Positions 1 to 13,400 of a stretch of 64,000 nt of DNA are shown here, piece after piece; position 1 is the stretch's first letter, and each line of letters starts with the position of its first letter. This stretch comes from Heliocidaris erythrogramma. Lineage: Eukaryota > Echinodermata > Echinoidea > Camarodonta > Echinometridae. The notes under the pieces were generated by a model. That model was not told where the DNA came from, searched no databases, and saw only the letters and a list, made by a program, of their open reading frames with translations. The stretch lies in NCBI GenBank assembly GCA_025617745.1, contig CM046871.1, forward strand, positions 36,180,722-36,244,721, given 5' to 3'. The position numbers were made by a program, and so were the translations under genes.

Positions 1-309
1 TTTCCTAACATCTCTTCCTCTAGCTCACCTATTAATAACTCACAGTGGCTTGAGACGACCATTGAGTTTTGTAATGTATGATGAGGTAGCATGCATTAAC
101 GGAGCGTGTTATGCCCTGGTGCATGCAGGGGAGGAAACGATGGGGGAAATTAAATATTTGGGCTGATTCAGGGGAAAGGTTATTTTGAGGGTAGGAGTGT
201 TTAATGTGTAAACTATTAAATAGATATACATTTGGGGGTGGGGCGGTGGAAGAGTGAATTTTTCTGAAGTTTAATTCCTGTATAGTCTGTTCCTTACCCT
301 TACTTGTTG

Positions 310-620
310 GTTTCTCTCTTTCTCTCTCTTTTTATTTTATCTTTTTTTCTATTTCTTTCACTATATCACTCTTCTATTTTTTTATCTCTTTGATTCCCTC
401 CCCTGTGTATATTTCTGTTTGACTCTATTACTCATTTCCATCTCTTTTTTTTTTCACTTCTTTCATTCTTTCTCTTTCTCTTCTTTTTTTCTTTCTATCT
501 CTCTCTCTTTAAAGCTATCTTTCTCTACTCTCTATCCTTTCCCCAGTCTATTTCAATCTCTCTCTATCTCTCTCTCTGTCTATCTTTCTCTTCCTTTTTC
601 TTTTAATCTATGTATTTATC
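310..620. repeat. CT-rich low-complexity tract
   Basis: Long run of TCTCT/TTTCT/TATCT units with few purines. It produces spurious Ser/Leu/Phe-rich open frames and lies within the espin-like intron. Confidence 0.85.
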
Positions 621-1207
621 TATCCTACCTCTATCCCTCCATTCAATGATTGTCTTCAGTGATATATCTTCAGGATCTATCTTGTTTAGTCATCTTCCCA
701 TCTATACTAATGTAGGGAAGCTACAATCAGTCATTAATAATTCATATAATGATTCATATAATGATATAATTAATTTGAAGGTTAAGCAATACATCACAAT
801 ACAGGAAGTCATATTTCTATAATTGTAGTTACTCACTTTATCTATGATGCCAAACAAACAGATTTGTATATATGAGTACATGTGTACTCTTTTTACTTAA
901 TGATTTTTTCTTCCCAGTTTTTACTTCATTCCTGACTGTAAACCAAGTCAGAGATATTACAATTTTCTTTCAAAAGTATAACTTTTGTTCAGTAATAGAG
1001 TTCATATTTTAATCTCTGGCATTGATAAGATGTACAAAGGATGTGTTTATACTTACTTTGCAAAGGCAGAATTAGCGTTTTGAAACGCTCATTTAAAACG
1101 CAGTTTCACAGGATACTGTTTATACGTCTTTTCTTCATGCAAATTTGGGCTCTAGCTGCACCTGGTTTTCGCAAACCTCACTGTGCATGCTACTACCAGT
1201 AGTTTAT

Positions 1208-1291
1208 ATGACATATAAACGCGTTTGCATGACATATAAACACGTTTACATGACATATAAACACGTTTACATGACATATAAACGCGTTTGC
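1208..1291. repeat. Minisatellite, four 21-bp units
   Basis: Four exact-length tandem units starting ATGACATATAAAC. Units 1 and 4 share one variant (GCGTTTGC end) and units 2 and 3 share another (ACGTTTAC end), giving an A-B-B-A arrangement. Confidence 0.9.
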
Positions 1292-1690
1292 AAATGATTG
1301 TGCAGTTATGCTTCCCTAGAAACCATGTTTTTGGAGAAATGGCAATTTAAAACGCACCTTTTTGTGAGGTTCACATCAGCGTTTTAAATCGGCGATTATA
1401 GGGAAATGACTGCTGTGGACGCAACCTTGCAATGAATTAAACGTGTAACAAGAAGCTCATTCTTGCCTGATAAATGGGAGTTTAAACACACCCTAAGTCT
1501 TTCACAAGAGAGAACAGACTCAAGTAAACCTTCCTGGAACCATTAACCCGTCACTCTATTTCTGTCACTGTGTCTACAAACATCTGGTTGACCTGTTTGA
1601 AATGGTTTGTCTTTTGTTATTACACACCAGTGCCTTGTCAACAGTAGAAAATCAACTCATTCATGCATCTTTTTCTGTGTTTTCTTCCAG

Positions 1691-4600
1691 TACAATACCC
1701 GATGTGCCTCCCCCTCCACCACTAAGCAATGGCCTCTACAAGTCGGAATCGGCCGCTGACTCCGCCTACGACACGAGTCAACCTCCGAGCCCAGGAAAGA
1801 TCAGCACCTCGACAGCAGAGGACGATGTCTTTCATGAAGGTGAAAACGGTGCCTCATTCATCCCTCCTCCTCCGCTAGCCTTTGTCAATGGCAACACAGC
1901 GAGGAAAGAGGAAGAGGATGAATTAGCAGATTGTGGGTATGTTAGTATGAAAGATGCTCCTCCTGCACTGAAGCATTCCTTGAAGCTAGACAACAACGAG
2001 AATGAGATGAAGGTGGAAAAGAAGGTAGCGAGTGAGAAGATAAAGCCAAGCGCAGATGAAACAGATTTATTACCCCCTCCTCCTCCTGTGGATCACCATG
2101 AGATGCCAAGCTGCCCCAACCAGGATGTAGAGTTCCCTCCCCCACCCCCAATGGCAGAGATTGCTAGTGACACGAAAGAGAACATTGCTGCGATCCGGGC
2201 ACGCTTCAAGCAGCAAGAGGACAAGCCGAAGGAAGAGCCACATCGTGCCACATCTCCACCAAGAAAAAAGATAATTTCACTTGCACCAGTCATTGCAGAT
2301 GGAGCTAAAAGTGAAAGTCGACCAGAGGTGGCATCTCCGTCAAAGTCCAGGATTGCGGAACGTATCGCACAGCTGAAAGAACAGGAAGTAATGAGTGAGA
2401 GGGAGTCCGGTGGACCAGCTGGTGTGGCAGTGGTGAGAGAGAGTGAGTATGCTAATATGCCTGGTAATGATCAGACAGTCAAACGTAGACCTCCTGCTCC
2501 GGTAAGAGACCCAAACACCAGACTGACCATGATTGAGAACACATCGGTACAGAGAATGTCCTATGGCAATGGAGTAGATGTACGTATGGTGCGAACACGA
2601 AGTCAAGAGTACAGAATACAGAGCCAATATGGTGGAATGGTGTATGATGATACTGTTGTTGGAAGCACTTATTATGACAATGTTGGATATAGAAATTCTA
2701 TGGAGCACACGTATGGAGTTATCCCTGATGTACCACCACCCCCTGTTCAGGCACCTCCACCTCCCCCACAGATGTCACATCTACCGCATCAAGGAGCTGT
2801 GAGACCGATGAGTGTAGCCGCTGTACCCCCACCACCAGCACATGCACCTCCACCAGTACCCCCTCCAATGCCTTCAGGCAACACCAACAACACCAACAAC
2901 ATTTTTATGCAGATTCCAGGTGCCACATCGAGACCGATGAGTGAGATGCTGTACCCAGAGGACATCCCACCGCCCCCGTGTGTTGCCCCTCCCCCGCCTC
3001 CACAACCCCCGCCCGTACCAAGCGGTCCCAAGCCAGCACACTTGATGTCCATTCCCGTCACATCATCATTCGCACCTCCACCCCCTCCCGTTGTGACCAG
3101 TTTCACCCCTCCTCCACCGCCTCCTCCTGCTATGGGTGGAGGAATACCCCAGCACATTCCTGCACCTCCACCAATGGGTGCAATGGTACCCCCTCCTCCC
3201 CAAGCACCCAATGCCCCACCCCCTCCTCCACCATCTTCAGCAAACAAACCTCCAGCAGTAGGAGGAGGAGGAGGACTGCTGGATGGCATCTCAGCAGTAC
3301 AACTCAAGACAGTTTCAAAAGGTAAGTCAATCCACTATTTCATCAACATGTATATAAAAACACACACCTTTTTCTTTCAGCGTATAACCCATTTTGTTGT
3401 GTAGCTTAGACAGCTGTTTGCATTTTTATATAATAACAACAAAATATTTATTTTAACAAATATGTATAGATTGTAGATATAGATGCATCATATAGATTAT
3501 ACACGTAGAGAGGAGCTTGGTTTATTTTGGAGCAATTGTAACTTTTTCACTTTCTTGTTTAGATTAGATTAAACAAACACGAAAACTAACATCTCTCACC
3601 ACAGTGTGTTACCCTAATCACATGACTTTCTTTTAAAATTCTCAACATGTTGCAATTTTCTAAACTTTATTGTTTGAATAACATATTTCCTAAATTCAAA
3701 TATTTTCCATATGCATCTCATGGTAAAAGATCTCACATCATATATGTTGTGCTGTGATTAAAAATCCCTTAGCTAAAATAACAAATGAGAAGCGGCAAGC
3801 CTTTCATCTGAAATATGATTATTCAGAATACAATAAAGAGCTTTGGAAACCAAGGAAGATAAAGAACAGTATTTGGAAATTGTTGATTGCATATTATGAG
3901 CAATTCAAAACTAACTGTTATTGATTCAGTGGTTATAAAGGCATGAGAGATTTTAAACAAAGGTTTTATTGGCAACCATTGTAAATCAATTAATAGGGAG
4001 CGGTCATCTTCCCAAAAAATATATGCTCTTGATATGACATTCAGACTGGGGATAGTATATTCCGCTGAGAGCCGGAAGAGGATTAACTCGTAGCCTTTTT
4101 GATCCAGCTAACGCCTTTCCAGCTCTCAGCTATTTCAACCTACAGTATCATATAGCAAATATACACAACTGCTAGTATTGGTGACAATTCATAAAGTTTT
4201 GATTTGCCTTCTGTGTTTTGTGGTGATGGATAATATTTGATATTCATGTTGTAGAAGACACACCTTCTAGCATTAGACAAATAGTCTGTTCAGAGCCAGA
4301 ATTCAACCTAGAATTCAGCCTAGTTATCTGGTTCTCAACAGACAAGTCTTGTTTTCTATTGGATGTGCTTTAGAGAACTAGAAATGTTGCTTCTAGAAAT
4401 CATGATATAGAATAGGGTAGACTAGGTACTGTATAATTTCAAGTAGTGGAAGCCCTTTTCTCTGCTCACAATATCTTTGTCTTTCATAACATCCTTTCAA
4501 CTGATGAAAACTATTTGTTATGCATTGGATAATCTTTATGGCCACTTACGTTTACCTTGTAATGTGACTTGAGCACAACCTTCACCGCCCCTTTCTTTTA

Positions 4601-7600
4601 GTGAATTTCAATGCACAACAAAATTCCGACATTTTCCAGGAACAAAGTTTTTGGCAATGTGCTCAGTTATTGTATACATGTACTACTGGTCTTTGGCAAG
4701 TTTTCAGGTATTTTCACCACTTTTGTCAAAATGAGTAGTGTAATATAAACTCCAATTCTAAGGTGGCTGCCAAAAAAATTTAATGAGGGTACTAAATGAG
4801 AATCAGGGAGAAGAAAAATGATCAACTAGAATCTGGGTCCCGTCTTACAAACAGTAACTGGTTCAAACTGTTATCACCTTGATATTAATCACAACTCTGT
4901 ATAATAAAGAGATAAGAGTTTCTAAGTTTGTGATTGATTAGAAGGACTTGCGATTTATCCGGATCAATCGCAACTCTGTAGAAGACACTGCCCTAGTATT
5001 CAAAATAAAAGATACTTTATTTCGCGGTCAGCAAGGACACAAAAGTGCACATTCTAAAATTCAAACCTGATGTCGGCATTTAGACAAGTTGGGCAATGAT
5101 GGGAAAATAGATATTTTTAAAGGCAGATAGGATATGCAGTCTGCATTGTTTTCATATTCCAGCTCGCTTTTAATGGAATCCTTCCTTCCTAACCATACCT
5201 TGCAGACGATAAAACAAGAATATGGCTAACATTTCCTGAGTCATTCATTCTAAAATAAAACTCTGAAGGACTAAACAGGCCCTATGCTTCTGTTTGCAAG
5301 TCATGCTTTCTTATATATTAAAGGGAGGTTACATCTTCTTATCAGCCTCTCTATGCATGCTTCTCAGATCATTCATGTACGTTGATCTTAAAAACCTCAA
5401 ATGATTTTGAGAGGTTTGTCTGACCTATCAACAACAGATTAATGCAAAATGTTGAAAGTAAAAAAAAGTAAAAAAAGTAAAGTAGATTGTAAAGCTTCAG
5501 TTGAAGCCATTTTTATAAAGTTGATAGCTCATGCATATTGGTGCCCATGCATTTTTTTTCAAGGGGGGGGGGGGGTGGTCAAAGGGACATCTATTTTCTG
5601 AGAGGCACAAGAAACCACTGTCCAAAAAAAATGAGAGTTAATTGTATGTGATGTACATTTAATGTATAGTCCCATTTGTCTGGATGACTTTTTTTTGGTA
5701 GTTTGTAATCTAACTTTGCTAGGAGTATTACAGTTCCAGTTGGTAGTATTTGAATGATATTGATTTTAAGTACGTTTGTATATACTACATTAACTCTCAT
5801 TAATCAGGACATTGTGTTTTAGAATTTGTTGTGGATCGATTTTCATAGATCCATTTATTTCATTTTTATTTTTCGTAGTAACAATTGTACAATTAACAAT
5901 GCGAAGATAATATGGTAAGCTACTTAAAAGTTTGTCATGTTTCTTTCACCCCTTCTTCTCCTCACTAACACACATGCATGCTCCGCACCTTTGCCAGTTG
6001 CCTTTGTTCTATGTTTGACTCTGCTAAGTTATTTCTAGCACTGGGAATTTGTTACGATAAAGGTGTTACTCTTGTTCTGGCATCCATCCCAACTTTGCTC
6101 TCGCTACTGCCATGAAATACATTCTTTATTTAAACCCCTAAGGCCCGTTCACACATGGCTCGATAAACTGCTTACAAGAAAGGAAAACAGAAAAAATTGC
6201 TTCTGCTAAATACATTTACATATACATGTATAATCCATTTTATATATGTACGAATGGTAAGTGAGGGTGAATAAAGCGAGGCATAGAGCATGGTATATAG
6301 AAAAGAAGGTATATGTACACTATGGGATTGCTTTAGAAATTATAGAAAGAAAAAAAGAAAGAAAAAAGACCTATATTTTAATTAGAGAGAGAGAAAAGAA
6401 AGATGAAAGGCAAAAAACAAGTAAAGAGTGAGATTTTTAGAAAAAATGAAGCACTGAGAAGTGAAATAAAAATGTAAAAAAAAAGGAACAACGTGCATGG
6501 TCAATTAATTATTTGACATATAAATAAACCATGCTCATTAAATGTGTTTAACTTACATGTACATGTATGTTGCTATCATGTAAATTAATTAACCGTTTCA
6601 TTCTAAATCCATCTGCTCTGATCCACAGAGAAGAACAAATCATTATCTACAGAGGCCCCCATGGATAATTTGCTGGCAGAGCTACAGAATTTCTCTGGAA
6701 GGCTACGCCCCACCCCAAAGCAGAGCAAACCACCTTCACCAGAGATCAAAGGTCAGTAAGGTCTGGTAAAACCATCTCAAAAGAAAAAGAGCTTTGGTAA
6801 AATGATTCTTTAAAAGTTTTAAAAGGAATTAACATACAATTATTTAAAAAGGGTCCTCAGCATCTTTTGGGCCCCCCTGCATAATTCATTTATATCTTGT
6901 AGTTTCAATCTGCAATTGTTCTCTTTTTACTCTCATGAATTATCAAACCTTGCCAATAAGTACATGTACATTGATAATTAACATCAGTCGTTTAGAACTC
7001 TCTATGCAAACTAGATTCCTGTTCTGGTCTCAAGAATTCTGCATATCTCATAAACCGTGCTAGCTATAGTATAACTGGTCTGGTATCAGGGTGATAGTTC
7101 ATTAGTTTAGACAGTGATACTTTTTAATCATTTTTTTTTCCATGGTCAGCGCTCAGTTTATAAAGATTCAACTTATTGTGTCGCTTATTTTCTTTTTAAA
7201 ATCAGTGTTTCATATGTCTTGGTTTCTATAGTCTGTTACTATTTGATTCTCTCTTGTATATTTCTTGTATCTCTTATTTATTTTTTTATTTATTTATGTA
7301 ACTTTTTATGCTTGTATTGTTAACTTTCCTGCCATTGGAGGACGAATTTCTGTATTTTTAGTTAAAGTTCTTGAATCTTGAATCATGCATCTGATATTGC
7401 TTTGACCCTGTACATTTTGTCCACTTTTCTGTAAAAATAACTTTTAGATCTTATTGTTATATGATATGCAAATTAAAGGTGCAAGTGAGTGCAAGTTATA
7501 AAATGTGTTTTTACAAGTGGGATGATTGCATCAATGCTCTTTATACAAATGAAGGAAGTTTTAAAGGTAAATGGTTATGTTTTATTTTATCCTGTGCTAA

Positions 7601-9079
7601 CAGATGAGACTGATAATGGAGTCAACCAATTCCAGCTGAAGCCAACCAAGACAAATGGTACCAGATCAGACACACCCTCACCCCCTCAACCTCCATCACC
7701 TCCTCAACACCAGAATGGCAACAACTCAACCCAGTCCAATGCCTACCGTCTCTCACCTAACAGCAATGGAGGACCACCCACCACACCCAAGTCACCCAAA
7801 CCCACACCCAACGTGATGCCCAAACCAGGGAAGGCACGCAACGATATACCAGCATCGCCCACGACAGCACCTCCTGCACCGCCCAACGCCTCACCGAAAC
7901 TGGAGAAGGCCTTTACACCACCACCATCACCACCACAGAAGGCACCCGTGGCACCACCCATGGCGCAGAAAGGTCCTCTTCCTCAGATGTCACCCAAGAG
8001 ACCAGACTACAGTAAGAGAATCTCCATGCCACCAGAAACCAGACCGCTCTCCCCAACGTCGGTGTCAGCGATAGCAGAGAGGACAAGGAAGGTGTCTGCA
8101 CCAGGACCATCGGCGCCTCTACCGGTCCAGCTACCAGAGGGCTATGACAGCATGCCAGCCTGGAAGAAAGCCATGGTTGATAAGAAACTCAAGGAAGCCC
8201 TGGTAAGGAGTAGAATAGAGTTTGGAAGTCAAAAGAAAATCTTTGAAATCTACGATATGACCCTAGTTGTCACAAGGAAGTTAAATTCAACTAGAGAGCA
8301 ACCAATCACAATAGCCTGTTTAGCGCGTAAAGAACAAAAAGAGCATGCCAATTAAACAAGATGGTCACAAATTTGGCGGTTATGACCATGCCATGGGAAT
8401 TTTAGGACTGCTTTGAAAACTGTATTATTGAACTACATGTACTTGTAGTCACTGTATATTTTGCTTGAAGTTGTCACTCTTCAAAAAAATTCAACTACAT
8501 ATATCTATCATATTTTTTTGATAAAATGTAGTCATTTTGAAGTGAGTCAATAGTACCAAACATTGTCCTTATTTAAATGTATCCAATTATGTTTCATACC
8601 AATACTTTTCTATATGATATCAGTATTTGCAGTCCATGTGCAACTCAAGTACCTATGATTAAATCAATTTTCCTGTATTTTATAGATTTAAGTAAGAATT
8701 TAAAAAATGGAAGTACATGTAAATGACATCTGCTATTCACATTGCATGTTAGTTAAACCTTATATGTCAACCTTCTTCATTTATTTGACTTTCTTGACAG
8801 GCTAAGGAGGAGGAGGAGAGGAGAAAACAAGAGGAAGAGCTAGCTAAATGGCAGGGTGTGCCTGAATGGAAACGGAAACTCATGATGGAGAAAGAAAAGA
8901 AGAAAGTAGAGGAGGCCGAGTCTACCGTTGATAAGACAAAGACTGAAAGAGAGGCTAAGCTACGATCCATGCCAACATGGAAGAGAAACATTGTCAAGAA
9001 AAAGCTGGACGGTGGTGAGGATAGCGGTAGCTCAACGAAAGGAGGTGCTGGTTTCGAAGAGACGTCGACAGCTCTGTGA
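1691..9079 (+). CDS. ESPN: Espin-like actin-bundling protein (3' exons, partial)
   Basis: Four exons join in consistent phase: 1691-3321, 6629-6751, 7604-8202 and 8801-9079, giving about 876 residues to TGA at 9077-9079; the 5' exons lie outside the window. Donors are GTAAGT, GTCAGT and GTAAGG. In order the protein has several polyproline blocks including an FPPPPP motif (EVH1-ligand type), a WH2-like actin-binding segment spanning the first junction (LLDGISAVQLKTVSK), a Pro/Ser-rich linker, and a charged C-terminal module with three PxWKxxxxxKK-type repeats (MPAWKKAMVDKK, VPEWKRKLMMEK, MPTWKRNIVKKK). Polyproline, WH2 and a C-terminal bundling module is the arrangement known for espins, which cross-link actin in microvilli and hair-cell stereocilia and normally carry N-terminal ankyrin repeats (not visible here). 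Forked-type or taperin/phostensin-like proteins are weaker alternatives. The assignment is from recalled family features, not a search. Confidence 0.72.
3322..6628 (+). other. Espin-like intron, no gene seen
   Basis: Bounded by donor GTAAGT at 3322 and acceptor ATCCACAG ending at 6628. It holds AT-rich sequence, a G homopolymer near 5563-5574 and a possible old MITE around 4837-5000 (rich in the repeated word CAATCGCAACTCTGT). No conserved coding sequence was recognised on either strand. Confidence 0.5.
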
Positions 9080-12000
9080 AATAGAACAAAAACTTATCAT
9101 CCAAACTAATGACTTTGATGACTGGAGAATAGAGACATGGTGCTAGTAGCTACAATGTACTGTAACTCAGTTTTGGATGTGCTAAGAGATGTGAAACAGC
9201 CAGAGACTGTGAGGTGTTGCCCATTACTATAATGTTGTTGTCCATGTATAATAACACCTGCATTATTATTGGGCCACAAATGTTAGCCATGCTGATCTAA
9301 ACGTTACATGGTGCTTTGAATTTAAGATTTACTAGGCATCACTGATTGTTTCTACAAGCTGAGCAGTGGTTTTTCATTAGGGAAGAATAGCTGGACATTT
9401 TCTGATCAATGTGAACGTTGAAGCTGATGTTACAATGACAAGGTGCTTTGAAGGCAAGATATTCTCAAGGTCTGTTTCCGCAAACAAGCATCAACTGGTT
9501 GTTACGTAAGAAAAGTGGACAGATCCAGAAGTTGTTGGTAACCAGTGTGGACCATTATCATCAAGGCTATCACTCACTTCTAGTGTTGATGCGAGTACTG
9601 CCAAACTAGTGACTCGACAGCACATAACAGTTCTATCAATCGCACATTTGATGGACAGAAGTATGAGAATATTGGCATAGGAGAACAGTAGTACTTGATA
9701 GAGCAGATTCTGTACTTTCTTAATCAAATAAGGATGAAAGATAATGGATTTTGAGAGTTAACATACATGTACATGTAGATGGAATTTGCCTCGCAGAAGG
9801 TCGTTAGTGGGGAATGTTTGACATTAGGAATTTTGCCTTTAGTGCCGTACTGGCTGTCACTCCCCAGCTGACATTACAAAAAAGGCAAGAAAATTTGTTT
9901 TGCCCAGCTCAAAAGCTTACAGAATTCCTACTGCACTTTCGTATCTCGAATCTGCATCAACATGTACATGTACAACGATCCAAAATATATCTATTTTTGT
10001 CACATTATGTTCACACCCGTGTACAAATTTACCTTACGTTTATGCAAATCAGAATGTGTTTGAAAATATTCAAGTATTATAGGTACATGTATTAAGATGA
10101 GAGCATGTTATTTGTAAGGTGTTATTTGAATGAGATGAGGTCAGTGCAACTTGAACTGTCTTATCTAAAACTGAACGCAATTAATCTGATGGTGCATATA
10201 GCATTGGATCAAACAATGGCGTCTGTATAAGCTGTGATATGGGTGTATATACAGAGCAATATATATTTGTAAATATTGTGAAAGAAACATTTTAAGGTTG
10301 ATACAGACACAGCTTTTGGAAATTTTATTGAAACAATAAAAGTCTTCATACATCACTGGTTCAGGAGACTGATGTCACAGTTCTATTCAGAAGATGTATT
10401 TCACAATATCACCTATTTTATTTATTAGTATAGGGTATTAAATAGGCGAATTCTGATTCGCGTGATCACAAATTTTTGAGAATAGGAGACATAAAATTGA
10501 ATGACATACACATATTTTAGACATGTATGTGTCCTCTTTTTTTAGATAATCACAATTTAAAGTATACCCATGATGCCTTATGTTTCTCGTAAACCAGCCT
10601 ATAGCTTTGCATGATTTACTTTAATGCAAACCCCCAAGAAAAATAGATAAATATTTCTCGGAGGTAAAAAATAAGTTGATATTTAAGAAGTTGTTTGAAT
10701 TTGAATCATTCTTCATCTGTAAGGCACATTCCAACATAAGAATTTGATTCCTAACAAGCAAACAAAAAATATGAAGTATTACAGTTGCCAGAGGTTGTAA
10801 TGGGCATTCCACTATGATCATATCAGTGTTCAAATGAACAGCTCACCATATGATATGAATGTGTTGAGAATTAATAGCTATATTCATACCTCTATTTTGA
10901 CATTTCCATCTTCAGTTGTGCAAATTATATTTGATAATACTCTAGATTAAAAGGGCAATATATTGCATTAGAACACATTAGAAAGGTCAGTATAGATGTA
11001 TTTTAATCTATATATCAGATTATTAAGTTATTCATTAGATTTAGCTTCTCCATAAATAATAGAAAAGTTATAGAAAAGTTATATTATGAGTTGCATGTTG
11101 CAGTGTCGGGCAAGCTTTTGTGAAAAGGAAAGCAAGTGACTTGCAATTGATTGTTTTTGTTTTGTTACTTATCAAATGAATAGGGTGCCAGTCTTATTTT
11201 ATGCATTGTTTATTCCAAGTTTCAGTAAGACTACATGTATCTCAGGAGAGAAATGTATCATATATTCCATTTCACTCTAGCAGAATATATTTGTCTTATT
11301 TTCATTTCACCCTTGAAATCACAGTAAGACATGTTGCAATAGGTTTATGTATTTCACGCGGCAATTTGGGGTTGACAAGTGTACATTTCATTGGGTTGAC
11401 TTACTGCAATGTAATTTTTGTAAGTTTTCAGTCATTCATGAATAATACTTTGCATCGCAGAATATATTGGATGACAAGGTTTATTTTCTGTAGCAGGATA
11501 CATGATTTTGTTATTGGCTTAATATTTAATAATCAACACTAATTCTATTTTTGTAAATCTTGGTTTCTGGATTTTCCTTTTGGCATTTAGTACAAAGCAT
11601 TAGGTAGATCTTCTCTTTTAATTAAGACTGATTTCATGATACATTAATGCTTACATTCCTATAACTCCCATGAAAGTGATATGTTTACAAATACTTAAAT
11701 GTATCTTTATGTTTATATTTGCTTTGTTTTTTTGTATAATAGTGAGATTGTTTCTTTTATGTTTTGAACAGTGGGCTGGACACCCACTGATATGACTTGT
11801 TTATTTTTCAGTATTAGATGAAAATGACACCTTTCCACAAAATATATATTTTTAAATTAAAAGGATACACTGTATAAACATTACAAATCACTCTTACAAA
11901 AAAAAATTATAGAGGCATATTCCATTAACACATCTCTAATATTTTGTTATTGTTTAGCTTGTAGTAATTCAGAAATAACATGGGGATAGTCATTTCTATG

Positions 12001-12985
12001 CACATTTTAAATTAAAACTTCTGGTCAAATATATCAAGAATGAAATATATTATTTGAAAATTGCAGTGTAGTATCAACTTCCACTATTAAAAAAATGATC
12101 AATTCAATGTTTTGCCTTACTAGATGTTACAGTCATGGCACAAATTGATGTTAATAATGCAACAAAGTACAAAACACTGCAAGCTGACTGTGGAAACACT
12201 CTGTATATGCAACATAAATTATTATACGATGTAATGCAATGTGGAACTTAAGTAATTGTGCAGCTACCTTCATGCTTTTGTTTTTTTGTTGCTTTTTTTG
12301 CTTTTGTACACATACATGTAGATAGATGTAGTTTAGTATCGTAATCTACTGGTGTAATAGCTTTCATGTTTGTTGTTTTTTCTTTTACTATTTATATGTT
12401 CAGGCTGGTCCTAACTGGCGATTTTTAAATGTAACAGTCCGGGGTCATGTGAACGCCTGCCATACTATCATAGTAAACTACAATCCTGCCGTATTAGAAG
12501 TATTATCGTGCTATTTCATCCTTTTCCCATTTTAGTCTTGAATGTCCACTTCTTTGAATTTCATGACCAAATAAGACATGCTACATCATGATTTTTCATA
12601 TTCATAGGTGCTTTAAACTTGGCTGGGCTAGTTGGCTTTTAAAGATGGATGGACAGCTAAGGTGAAACACTGATAACAAATGTCCATTTTCTAATTTGCA
12701 CATACATGTATATGTGAAGTAGAATATACATGTATGGGGTGGTAGTGTGGAATTGACAAAATACATGTACCAGCTAAAATCATAGTGTGCTTCATTTCAC
12801 AGAGCTATCATAATCAACTCTTTATGATATTAGAACTTTATATTTGAACTAAAAAGACTAAGATATTAAGTTATGAATGATTGTTTGTGATGTAAATGTA
12901 TTATGCTCATATCTTGTCACAAGCAACGATTGTACACATTGTAATCTTTTGGTGAAATAAAGACACTAAAATTCAAATAATACAT
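9080..12985 (+). other. Probable long 3' UTR of the espin-like gene
   Basis: After the stop there are 3.9 kb of AT-rich sequence with no recognisable exon or splice-bounded frame. A canonical AATAAA at 12956-12961 is the most attractive polyadenylation signal before the next element. ACATGTACATGTA words are scattered through it. The extent of the UTR is inferred; an earlier cleavage site is possible. Confidence 0.4.
12956..12961 (+). terminator. Candidate polyadenylation signal
   Basis: Canonical AATAAA followed by an A/T-rich stretch, about 3.9 kb after the espin-like stop codon. No transcript evidence is available. Confidence 0.4.
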
Positions 12986-13400
12986 TTCAAAGTCTTGTAG
13001 ATTTGGCTTTAGTTTTATTCACAAACATTGTTTTCTTACAATTTTTACCTTTAGCCTTTTTGTTTCTTAATATTAAGAAAATGATTAACAGTTGTTGTAA
13101 TTTACACAATGATCAAGTAAAGGTCACTAAGACAAGAATAATACAAGAATAATGAGAGAGAGCAAGCTACATGTACATACAGGCAGGTGAAAGAGAATGT
13201 GGGGAGAGAGGAGAGAGAGAAACTATTGAAGAGAAGTTGTAAAGCTCATGTGCATTTGAAGACCTAAATGCTACATGTATTGCATTTGTTGCATCATGAA
13301 GAGATGCAAGGTTTAAAATTTATTGCACTCAAAATCAATGAAAAGGTGCTATCATAATTTATAAGCAACTGCTGGTCAACATCTCATATCACACGAAATA

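Larger units (their letters stand above)
1..1690 (+). other. Intron of the espin-like gene (5' part outside window)
   Basis: No coding exon was recognised here. The stretch holds a pyrimidine-rich block (about 310-620), a 4 x 21 bp minisatellite (1208-1291) and a possible small inverted-repeat element (about 1037-1496, ends related to GGTGTGTTTAAAC). It ends in a pyrimidine tract and the acceptor TTTCTTCCAG at 1681-1690. An open frame begins at an ATG at 1602, but those 30 codons lie on the intron side of the acceptor, so I do not use that ATG as a start. Confidence 0.6.

Noticed and set aside
1602-1690. ATG at 1602 as the start of the proline-rich protein
   Set aside because: A clear pyrimidine tract and acceptor end at 1690, and the first 30 codons look like intron translation. 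The exon begins at 1691.
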